From positions 1-7,722 of the forward strand of contig JACKEO010000039.1 of NCBI GenBank assembly GCA_020632955.1: a stretch of DNA of 7,722 nucleotides, read 5' to 3'. Shown here one piece after another: positions 1 through 5,977 of the stretch. Each line of letters begins with the position of its first letter. Positions within the stretch are counted from its first letter, which is position 1. Source of the stretch: Alphaproteobacteria bacterium. Its GTDB lineage: Bacteria; Myxococcota_A; UBA796; GCA-2862545. The position numbers and the translations under genes are program-made. The notes under the pieces are model-generated. The model saw only the letters and a program-made list of their open reading frames with translations, did no database searches and was not told where the DNA came from.

Positions 1-410
1 GACAGGATGGCCTCGCCCGCCCCGCAGCTCGCGGCGTAGGCGAGCGCTCGCTCCCAGGCCGCGGGGGTGGGATCCTCCCCCTCCTCGGGGTCGTGGGTGC
101 GCCGGAAGCAGTAGCGACACGTGAGGTGGCAGCGCTTCGTGAGCAGCAGCAGCACCCGGTCGCGGTGCTTGGGCGCCACCCACGGCACCGGCGACCGCGC
201 CAGCTCGCCCACGGGGTCGTCGAGGTCGCCGGGATCGGCCACCAGCTCGTCCCGCGCGGGCAGCACCTGGCGGGCCAGCGGGTCGTCGGGATCCTCGGGG
301 TCGATGCGATCCCACCAGGAGCGCGTGACCCGCACCGGGAAGATCGCGTCGGCGGCCTCCCACACCCCGGCGAGGTCGGGCCGGGCGGCGAGCACCTCGG
401 GGCGACCCAC
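1..410 (-). CDS. epmB: EF-P beta-lysylation protein EpmB (KamA-family radical SAM lysine 2,3-aminomutase), N-terminal part
   Basis: This is the 5' part of a gene that runs off the left edge. By family knowledge EpmB converts L-lysine to (R)-beta-lysine using a [4Fe-4S] cluster, S-adenosylmethionine and pyridoxal phosphate, supplying the group that EpmA loads onto EF-P. The frame shows the EpmB N-terminal signature FPVRVTRSWWDRI followed by DPDDPLARQVL. It then shows the radical SAM cysteine motif CHLTCRYCFRR (first Cys codon 129-131), and the window ends at EAILS, just before the expected GGDPL. Three starts are possible. GTG at 410 keeps the conserved part and leaves a 79-base divergent spacer. 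ATG at 476 has no clear ribosome site. ATG at 491 has GGAGG 8 bases upstream but overlaps the efp start codon. I prefer GTG 410: about a quarter of codons between 476 and 410 end in A or T, against very few downstream, so that stretch looks non-coding. Identity is very secure; the start is not. Confidence 0.92.
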   Translation of the reverse strand, partial: MGRPEVLAARPDLAGVWEAADAIFPVRVTRSWWDRIDPEDPDDPLARQVLPARDELVADPGDLDDPVGELARSPVPWVAPKHRDRVLLLLTKRCHLTCRYCFRRTHDPEEGEDPTPAAWERALAYAASCGAGEAIL

Positions 411-489
411 GATCGGTCCGCCCGCGCCCCCCGCTGCCCGTGACGGGGGCGCATGATACAGGCGCGGCCCCTCCATCCGCGGGCGAGAC
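411..489. promoter_or_regulatory. Probable divergent promoter region of epmB and efp
   Basis: If epmB starts at GTG 410, this 79-base spacer must hold the promoters of both epmB and efp. It contains the only AT-rich patch nearby (ATGATACA, 453-460), which could be part of a -10 element reading towards efp with a leader of roughly 25 bases. I find no convincing -35 box. If epmB instead starts at ATG 476 or 491 the spacer almost vanishes and the efp promoter lies inside epmB. The assignment rests on gene geometry rather than a recognised consensus. Confidence 0.35.
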
Positions 490-1053
490 ATGTACAACAC
501 CTCCGACATCCGGAACGGGCTCAAGGTCGAGATCGACGGGGCGCCCTTCACGGTGACCTACTTCCAGTTCGTCAAGCCCGGCAAGGGCACGGCCTTCACG
601 CGCACCAAGCTGAAGAACCTGCTCACCGGCAACACGATCGAGCGCACCTTCCGCACCGGTGAGAAGCTGCCGCCGGCCGACGTGGCCGAGCACGAGATGC
701 AGTACATGTACACCGACGCGAACGGCTCCCACTTCATGAACACCGAGAGCTACGAGCAGGTCGCGATCCAGAGCGACGTCATCGGCGACGACAGCGTCTA
801 CCTCCTCGAGGGGATGAACGTGAACGTGCTCTTCTACAAGGGCAACCCGGTGAACATCGACCTGCCCTACTTCGTGGAGCTCGAGGTCACGTACACCGAG
901 CCGGCCGTGAAGGGGAACACCTCGCAGGGCGCGCTGAAGGAGGCCGAGACGGTCACCGGCGCCCGCGTGATGGTGCCGCTCTTCGTCGAGACGGGCGACG
1001 TGCTCAAGGTCGACACGCGCACCCGCGAGTACGTGGAGCGGGTCAACCGCTGA
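490..1053 (+). CDS. efp: Translation elongation factor P (EF-P)
   Basis: EF-P is a tRNA-shaped cytoplasmic protein that binds between the ribosomal P and E sites and restores peptide-bond formation at proline runs. The 187-residue product matches the family length. It opens with the typical MYNTSDIRNGLKVEIDG. The domain I loop reads FVKPGKGTAF, so the modified lysine is Lys32 (codon 583-585). The segment TKLKNLLTGN follows. The C-terminal OB domain has the family signature GARVMVPLFVETGDVLKVDT, then YVERV. A lysine at the loop tip fits beta-lysylation by the neighbouring EpmB and EpmA; the rhamnosylated EF-P class has arginine there. The ATG is upheld by homology, although the ribosome site just upstream (GGGCGAG) is weak. 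epmA follows with no gap, so the two are probably co-transcribed. Confidence 0.97.
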   Translation: MYNTSDIRNGLKVEIDGAPFTVTYFQFVKPGKGTAFTRTKLKNLLTGNTIERTFRTGEKLPPADVAEHEMQYMYTDANGSHFMNTESYEQVAIQSDVIGDDSVYLLEGMNVNVLFYKGNPVNIDLPYFVELEVTYTEPAVKGNTSQGALKEAETVTGARVMVPLFVETGDVLKVDTRTREYVERVNR

Positions 1054-1970
1054 GCGCGCTCGGGCCGCTCCACCCTCCGGCCGCCGACCTCGATGCCGAC
1101 GGCCTGCGGGCGCGGGCCGTGGTGCTCCGCGCCCTGCGCGACGCGCTGCACCTCCGGGGCTTCCTGGAGGTGCCCACGCCCGTGCTGGTCCCCTCCCCGG
1201 CGCTCGAGGCCGGCCTCGACGCCGTGCCGGCGGCCGAGGCCTGGCTGCGCACCTCCCCCGAGATGGCGCTCAAGCGCGTCGTGGCCAGCGGCCTGCCCCG
1301 CGTCTACGAGCTCGGGAGCTGCTTCCGCGCCGAGGAGGTGGGTCCCTGGCACGCCCGGGAGTTCCTGCTGCTCGAGTGGTACCGCGTGGGCGGAAGCCTC
1401 ACGGCGCTGATGGACGACGTGGAGGCGCTGGTGGCGGCAGCGGCCGCCGCGCTGGGCCGTCCCGCGCCGCAGGGCTGGCAGCGCCGGGGCTACGGCACCC
1501 TCTTCACCGAGGCCACCGGCCTCGACCCCCACACCACCCCTGCGGCCACGCTGTCGCCGCGGGATGCCGACGACCTCGACGTGGCGCTGCAGCGTCGCTG
1601 GCTGGAGGACGTGGAGCCACGCCTGCCGCCCGCCTGCTTCGTCACGGACTGGCCCGCCTGCCAGGCCGCCCTCGCCCGCGTGGTGCAGGTGGACGGCCGC
1701 CCGGTGGCGCGACGCGTGGAGGCCTTCCTCGGCGGCGTCGAGCTCGCGAACGGCTTCGAGGAGCTCACCGACGCGCCGGAGCAGCGCGCGCGCTTCGCGT
1801 CGTCGGCGCGCCAGCGGCAGGCCGAGGGAAAGCAGCCCCACCCGGTGGACGAGGCCTTCGTCGAGGCGGTGGGCCACCTCCCCCCCACGGCGGGCATCGC
1901 GCTCGGCGTCGACCGGCTCGTGGCCGTGCTGTGCGGCTGGTCGGGCATCGCACGGGGGCGCGTGGGCTGA
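1050..1970 (+). CDS. epmA: EF-P--(R)-beta-lysine ligase EpmA (GenX/PoxA, LysRS-like)
   Basis: EpmA is a class II lysyl-tRNA synthetase paralogue without a tRNA-binding domain; it activates (R)-beta-lysine and transfers it to EF-P Lys32. Visible motifs, numbered from the CTG start: GFLEVPTP in the motif 1 region, TSPE (68-71), motif 2 CFRAEEVGPWHAREF followed by LLLEWYR (FR at 92-93), GGVELANGFEELTD, and motif 3 IALGVDRL. The Ala before LGVDR (about residue 284) is the EpmA-type residue where LysRS has Gly. Length is 306 residues, against 325 in E. coli. No ATG, GTG or TTG lies in frame upstream of GTG 1119, yet the frame above it encodes LRARA, matching the conserved family N-terminus. I therefore place the start at CTG 1050, whose last two bases overlap the efp TGA (CTGA, like a coupled ATGA). 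GTG 1119 would trim 23 residues. The C-terminus is a few residues shorter than usual. Confidence 0.92.
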   Translation: MSALGPLHPPAADLDADGLRARAVVLRALRDALHLRGFLEVPTPVLVPSPALEAGLDAVPAAEAWLRTSPEMALKRVVASGLPRVYELGSCFRAEEVGPWHAREFLLLEWYRVGGSLTALMDDVEALVAAAAAALGRPAPQGWQRRGYGTLFTEATGLDPHTTPAATLSPRDADDLDVALQRRWLEDVEPRLPPACFVTDWPACQAALARVVQVDGRPVARRVEAFLGGVELANGFEELTDAPEQRARFASSARQRQAEGKQPHPVDEAFVEAVGHLPPTAGIALGVDRLVAVLCGWSGIARGRVG

Positions 1971-1994
1971 CGTTCCCTGCCGACGCTGCGACGA

Positions 1995-3329
1995 TCAGGC
2001 CTCGTCGCCCTCGGCCGCGAACAGCGGGAGCTGGTCGGCCTCGCCCTCCGGCGGCAGGGGCAGCGCCCCGCCCACGCAGGCCGTGCAGGCGCCCGCAGGC
2101 AGCCCCACCTCGCCCAGGGCCACGCCGAGACGCTCCGCCGGGAGCCAGGCCACCGAAGTGGCACCCAGGCGCGTGGCCCAGGCCTCCGGCGCCTCCCCCA
2201 CCACCAGCTCGCGCCCGTCGACCCCGTAGGGGCAGGCGCGCTGCCGACGCGGCACCGCCCCCCGCACGTGCACCGCCGCGGCGCCCGCCGCCGTGAGCGC
2301 CCCCACGGCGCCGCGCAGATCCTCCCCGGGGGCCAGATCCACCAGCGCCACGCGACGGCCCGCCACGAGCTCGGGCACCGCGGTGTGGCCACCGAGGGCC
2401 GGGACGACGGGCTTCTGGAGCACCGCGGCGAAGGCGTGGGCCGCCGGCAGCGCGGCCGCCCCCGCCGCCACCACGACGTCGATCGCGGCCGGCGCCGCGT
2501 AGCCCAGCTCCTCGCCGAGCCGCGTGCGCGCCTCCCAGGCGCTGGCCCCGTGGAGCTGGCTTGTGCCCGCGGCGAGCTGGGCGAGTTCCTGGGCGCAGGG
2601 GGCCACCGTGCGCCGTCCGAAGGGCTCGACGCTGGCCTGGCCCCGGTCGTCGACGATGAGCATCTCGCCCGGCAGCAGCGCCCGCAGCGTGACCGCGCCC
2701 ATCGCGACGAGCGCCGCCTCCTCCGTGGCCACGACCGTGGCGCCGTCGACGCGACCCAGCAGGAGCGGACGCAGGCCCTGGGGGTCGCGCACCGCCACGA
2801 GCACGCCGGGCGCGGCCACCAGCACGCCGTAGCCACCCGGCGCGCGCCAGAGGGCGTCGACCACCCGGTTCACCAGCGTGCGCTGGCGCGAGCGTGCGAT
2901 CAGGTGGAGCAGCAGCTCGTCGGGCGTGGGGGGCCCCAGCGCCACGCCCTGCTCGGCGAGCTCCCGGCGGAGCCTCGCCGGCGCGGCGAAGCCGCCGGCC
3001 ACGGCCACGGCCACCGGCTGCCCCGCCACCGTGGCCACCCGGGGCAGCCGCACGGCGTCGACGAGGCCCACGGGCGCATCCGGCGAGGTCTCGCGCCCGT
3101 GCCGGCAGCCGATGGCGAGATCGCCACGGAGGGCCTCCAGGGCCGGCTCGTCGTCGAGGAAGGCGTCGTGGGCCTCCCGACGCGCCCGCACGTCGCCGGG
3201 CACCGCCACGAGCCCCGCCGCGCGCCCGCCCCGGTGGGCCAGCGCCCGGAGGCCGCGCGCGACGAGGCGGGCGGCCCGACCGTGGCCGTGCACGCCGACG
3301 AGGCTGGCGCTGTCGTGGAGATCGGCCAG
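1995..3329 (-). CDS. PurF-like pseudoenzyme: degenerate amidophosphoribosyltransferase with retained Fe-S cysteines
   Basis: The 444-residue product aligns along its whole length with PurF, which makes phosphoribosylamine from PRPP and glutamine in purine synthesis. N-terminal glutaminase-like half: GVHGHGRAARL, ALAHRGGRAAGL, GDLAIGCRHGRETS, DELLLHLIARS. Middle: VAVRDPQGLRPLLLGR and LLPGEMLIVDD. C-terminal half: VAPC (Cys245), RRVALVD, RACPYGVD (Cys366), GACTAC (Cys415 and Cys418). These four cysteines fall where Bacillus-type PurF ligates its [4Fe-4S] cluster. The active sites are gone: Ala8 or so replaces the N-terminal catalytic Cys, Ala111 replaces the Asn of the oxyanion NG, and the PRPP loop VDDSIVRGTT has become VDLAPGEDLRG. 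About 35 residues before that loop are missing. Catalysis is thus unlikely; a structural, regulatory or Fe-S-sensing role is inference. The CTG start at 3329 is chosen because GGGAGG lies 5 bases upstream; GTG 3293 would cut off the first beta strand. It converges with epmA, 24 bases between stops. Confidence 0.82.
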   Translation of the reverse strand: MADLHDSASLVGVHGHGRAARLVARGLRALAHRGGRAAGLVAVPGDVRARREAHDAFLDDEPALEALRGDLAIGCRHGRETSPDAPVGLVDAVRLPRVATVAGQPVAVAVAGGFAAPARLRRELAEQGVALGPPTPDELLLHLIARSRQRTLVNRVVDALWRAPGGYGVLVAAPGVLVAVRDPQGLRPLLLGRVDGATVVATEEAALVAMGAVTLRALLPGEMLIVDDRGQASVEPFGRRTVAPCAQELAQLAAGTSQLHGASAWEARTRLGEELGYAAPAAIDVVVAAGAAALPAAHAFAAVLQKPVVPALGGHTAVPELVAGRRVALVDLAPGEDLRGAVGALTAAGAAAVHVRGAVPRRQRACPYGVDGRELVVGEAPEAWATRLGATSVAWLPAERLGVALGEVGLPAGACTACVGGALPLPPEGEADQLPLFAAEGDEA

Positions 3330-3334
3330 GAAGG

Positions 3335-3340
3335 CCTCCC
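3335..3340 (-). promoter_or_regulatory. Ribosome binding site GGGAGG that decides the CTG start of the PurF-like gene
   Basis: On the minus strand GGGAGG is followed by CCTTC and then CTG (3329-3327), an ideal 5-base spacing. No ATG, GTG or TTG is in frame near it. The next usual start, GTG 3293, has no comparable site and lies inside the conserved GVHGH segment. Confidence 0.6.
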
Positions 3341-3456
3341 GCGGGACGCACCTCGGGTCGTATCGCCACCCGTCGACGGCGGCTCCCGTGGCCGGACACC
3401 TTCCGTCCGCGCTGCCGGGCGCGGACCGTGCCCGGGCGTGGTAGGTCAGCGGGGCT
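3341..3456. promoter_or_regulatory. Divergent intergenic region between the PurF-like gene and the hydrolase lipoprotein
   Basis: The two genes start 137 bases apart and diverge, so both promoters should lie here. I see no clear sigma-70 consensus in either direction. A 6-base inverted repeat, CCGGGC (3415-3420) and GCCCGG (3430-3435) with a 9-base loop, might be an operator, but such repeats arise easily by chance at this GC content. Nothing else is recognised. Confidence 0.3.
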
Positions 3457-3461
3457 GGAGG
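3457..3461 (+). promoter_or_regulatory. Ribosome binding site GGAGG of the hydrolase lipoprotein
   Basis: GGAGG sits 5 bases before GTG 3467. An in-frame GTG at 3461 overlaps the GGAGG itself and so cannot use it, which is why 3467 is chosen as the start. Confidence 0.6.
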
Positions 3462-3466
3462 TGCCC

Positions 3467-5386
3467 GTGCGGCACGCGCGCGCCATCACCGCCACCCTGG
3501 GCCTGCTCGCCTGCGCCGACGAGCCCCTGGCCCCGCCCGACACGCGCCTGGTCTTCGACCCGGCCGCGGCCGCCGACGGCTTCTTCTTCGCCGCCCCCTG
3601 GCCCAGCGATGCGCGCACCACCGACGACGGGCGCCCGGACTGGTCGGGCTTCCCCGATCCCACCGGCATCCCGCTGGTGGCCACGGCCCTCGACATCGCC
3701 GGTCGTGCGCAGGGCGTGGCCACCTCCGCGCCGCTCTACCTGCGCTTCGACGACCCGCCCGATCTCTCCCGCCTCCCCGACGGCGCGGGCACGCTGGAAC
3801 CCGACAGCCCGATCCAGCTGGTGGACATCACGCCGTCCTCCCCCACCTTCCGCGAGCGCATCCCGCTGCGCTTCGAGTGGCTGCCGCAGGAGGGCGCCTA
3901 CCTGCCCGGCAACCTGCTCGCGGTGAGCCCGGTGCCGGGGTGGCCCCTGCGCCCCGCCAGCACGTACGCGCTGCTCGTCACCACCGACATCTCCCTCGAC
4001 GTGCCGGCCTGGGACGAGCTCACCGCGTCGAGCGGCCGCTGGGGCGAGGGCAAGGCCACCGTGGAGGCCGCGCTCCCCGCGCTCGGCATCGATCCCGAGA
4101 CGCTGGCCTTCGCCACCACGCTCACCACGCTCGATCCGGTCGCCACCCTCGAGACGGTCGCGCGCTTCGTGCGCAAGCGGCTGGACCCGGTCCGCTTCGA
4201 GCCCAGGCTGCAGGCGGTGGATCTCGAGCGCGAGGCCTACGACGTCCACCGGTCCACGTACGTCACGCCGATCCTGATGCAGGGCGACAAGCCCTACGCC
4301 ACCGCCGGCGGGTCCTTCGCCTTCCGCGACGACGGCCTGCCGCTGGTGCAGTCGTGGGACCTGATGCGCCTGTCGGTGGTCACGCCCAAGTCGCTGGGCA
4401 CGGCACCGAAGAAGGGCTGGCCCGTCCTGGTGTACCTGCACGGCACGGGCGGCGACTACCGCACCTTCTGCAACAGCGACAGCGAGCTGGAGGTGGGCCG
4501 GTGGGCGGCCGAGATGGGCGTGGTGGGCCTGGGCATCGACCTGCCGCTGCACGGCCCCCGGGGCACGCCCGACACCCGCATCGAGATCCACTCCTTCAAC
4601 GTGCTCGCGCCCGACTCCGCGCTGCACATCCACCGTCAGGCGGTCACCGACCTGCTCGTGCTGCTCGAGGGCCTGCACCAGGGGGTCACCTTCGAGCTGC
4701 CCGACGGCACGCGCGTGCCGCTGGACCCCGATCGCATCGTGCTCATGGGCCACTCCCAGGGCGGCATCACCGGGGCGCTCGCCCTCCCGTGGATCGGCGA
4801 GCGGGTCCAGGGCGTGATGCTCTCGGGTGCCGGCGGCCAGCTCGCCATCACCGCGGTCGAGCGCGACACCGACTTCGACATCCCGGGCCTGATCCGCGAC
4901 GCCCTCGGCCTGCTCGACGACGAGCCCCTCACCGAGACGCACCCGGTGCTCGGCCTGGTGCAGTCCATCGTCGATCCCACCGACCCGATCAACTACGCGC
5001 GCTACTGGTTCCACGAGGACCGGGGGCTCACGGGGCAACGGCCCACGCCGGTGCTCCTCACCACGGGCCTGGGCGATCTGGCCACGCCCACGCGCACCGC
5101 CGAGGCCCTGGCCGCCGCCGCGTGGATGCCCCTGGTGGGCAAGCGCCGCACCGACGCGCCCGGCCTCGTGCTCCGCGGGCTCGACGGGGCCGCCCTGCCC
5201 CAGAAGGACAACGCCGAGGGCTGGGACGACACCGCGCTCACGGCGGGCTTCTCCCAGTGGCCGAAGGGCGACCACTTCGTGGTCTTCGACGATCCGGCAG
5301 CGCGCGACCTGGCGCGGAACTTCGTCGGCACGGCCCTCAACGGGGCGCCGCGCCTGCGCTCGGGGGACCCCCCCGAGGTGAAGTAG
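3467..5386 (+). CDS. Alpha/beta-hydrolase lipoprotein (lipase/esterase-like, Lipase_bact_N-type architecture)
   Basis: This 639-residue protein begins MRHARAITATLGLLACADEP, a short lipoprotein signal with lipobox LLAC. Cys16 would be lipidated, and the lack of Asp at +2 allows outer-membrane sorting. Residues from about 20 to 170 (PWPSDARTTDDGRPDWSGFP, then TSAPLYLRFDDPPD, later LRPASTYALLVTT) resemble the Ig-like N-terminal region of large bacterial extracellular lipases. The hydrolase domain follows: oxyanion segment YLHGTGGDY (His325), nucleophile elbow GHSQGG (Ser430), probable acid Asp537 in GLGDLATPT, and probable catalytic His603 in GDHFVVF. All elements of a serine-hydrolase triad are thus present and it is probably an active surface or periplasmic esterase, lipase or thioesterase; the substrate cannot be read from sequence. 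It diverges from the PurF-like gene and ends 22 bases from the convergent lipoprotein. The triad assignment is by order and motif only. Confidence 0.85.
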   Translation: MRHARAITATLGLLACADEPLAPPDTRLVFDPAAAADGFFFAAPWPSDARTTDDGRPDWSGFPDPTGIPLVATALDIAGRAQGVATSAPLYLRFDDPPDLSRLPDGAGTLEPDSPIQLVDITPSSPTFRERIPLRFEWLPQEGAYLPGNLLAVSPVPGWPLRPASTYALLVTTDISLDVPAWDELTASSGRWGEGKATVEAALPALGIDPETLAFATTLTTLDPVATLETVARFVRKRLDPVRFEPRLQAVDLEREAYDVHRSTYVTPILMQGDKPYATAGGSFAFRDDGLPLVQSWDLMRLSVVTPKSLGTAPKKGWPVLVYLHGTGGDYRTFCNSDSELEVGRWAAEMGVVGLGIDLPLHGPRGTPDTRIEIHSFNVLAPDSALHIHRQAVTDLLVLLEGLHQGVTFELPDGTRVPLDPDRIVLMGHSQGGITGALALPWIGERVQGVMLSGAGGQLAITAVERDTDFDIPGLIRDALGLLDDEPLTETHPVLGLVQSIVDPTDPINYARYWFHEDRGLTGQRPTPVLLTTGLGDLATPTRTAEALAAAAWMPLVGKRRTDAPGLVLRGLDGAALPQKDNAEGWDDTALTAGFSQWPKGDHFVVFDDPAARDLARNFVGTALNGAPRLRSGDPPEVK

Positions 5387-5408
5387 GCCCACGCCGCGGG
5401 GGGCGCTC

Positions 5409-5921
5409 TCAGGGGAAGGCCACCGCGTCGGTGAACAGGGCGAGGCCGAGCAGGGGCTGGGTGGACAGCCGCCAGGTGCGTCGGGCCGGCGCGAGGTCGG
5501 TGTCGGGGGCCGGCAGGCCGGTGCCGCCGAGCCCGGTGCCCCAGGTCGTGGGCAGGCCGGTGCCGAAGTCGGAGTCGGTGGGCAGCGTGAGCCCGGTGGG
5601 CCCCAGGAAGGGCTCCAGCTCGTCGGCCTTGCCGTTGCAGTCGGTGTCGTGCAGCTCGGGCGAGCCGATGCCGTAGTCGTAGACGCCGTCGCTGTCGGTG
5701 TCGAGACCCCGCTTGAAGGTGTCGCCCGGCACGAAGCGGCGGTCGGTCTCGCCCTTGCAGGGGTCGACGGCGTCCGTCTCGGTGCCCCCGTTCTGGCCGC
5801 CGTTCGCCCAGCCCCCGGCGCCGTCGGGCTCGGTCTCGCGATCGAGGTCGGACAGGCCGACCACGCTGCCGCCCGTGCGACAGGCGCCCACCAGGACGAG
5901 TCCCCACCACCAGCTGCGCAT
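5409..5921 (-). CDS. Small DxDxDG-repeat lipoprotein, downstream member of a tandem pair
   Basis: I do not recognise a named family. The 170-residue product starts MRSWWWGLVLVGACRTGG, a lipoprotein signal with lipobox VGAC (lipidated Cys14), and GGAGG lies 4 bases before the ATG. Next come an acidic and Gly/Asn-rich segment (GGWANGGQNGGTETD), a calcium-loop-like repeat LDTDSDGVYDYG (about 73-84), and a second, looser one, HDTDCNGKADE (91-101). A Thr/Gly-rich part follows (GTGLP, WGTGLGGTGLP), and the C-terminus is PLLGLALFTDAVAFP. Cys55 and Cys95 could form a disulfide. DxDxDG loops of this thrombospondin type 3 kind commonly bind calcium; that this one does is inference. Signal, GGW...NGGT segment, DTDSDGV repeat and C-terminus all recur in the gene upstream, so the two arose by duplication. 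They are separated by 56 bases and are probably one operon. Confidence 0.78.
   Translation of the reverse strand: MRSWWWGLVLVGACRTGGSVVGLSDLDRETEPDGAGGWANGGQNGGTETDAVDPCKGETDRRFVPGDTFKRGLDTDSDGVYDYGIGSPELHDTDCNGKADELEPFLGPTGLTLPTDSDFGTGLPTTWGTGLGGTGLPAPDTDLAPARRTWRLSTQPLLGLALFTDAVAFP
5683..5703. repeat. 21-bp exact repeat, copy 1 (in downstream lipoprotein gene)
   Basis: The 21-base sequence at these positions recurs exactly at 6108-6128 and 6174-6194. On the minus strand it encodes the DTDSDGV part of the calcium-loop-like repeat, so it is the DNA trace of a duplicated coding module, not a mobile element. Confidence 0.85.
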
Positions 5922-5977
5922 GCGCCCTCCGCGGCGCAGCATAGCGCAGGCGGGGAGCGGAACCCCGCGGAGGTGCA

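Noticed and set aside
1119..1970. EpmA as an ordinary lysyl-tRNA synthetase
   Set aside because: There is no anticodon-binding domain, the length is about 300 residues, Ala precedes LGVDR, and the gene sits beside efp and epmB.
1765..3723. Long minus-strand open frame of about 650 codons, rich in Arg, Gly and Ala
   Set aside because: It lies out of frame over the PurF-like gene, which has clear homology. The translation is low-complexity Arg/Gly/Pro, typical of shadow frames in very GC-rich DNA.
2268..3926. Plus-strand open frame crossing the PurF-like gene and the divergent region
   Set aside because: It is antisense to a homology-supported gene, and its translation is low-complexity without motifs.
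3446..5392. Minus-strand open frame of about 650 codons opposite the hydrolase
   Set aside because: The plus strand has a lipobox, catalytic motifs and a ribosome site. The antisense translation has no recognisable motifs and is a product of codon bias.
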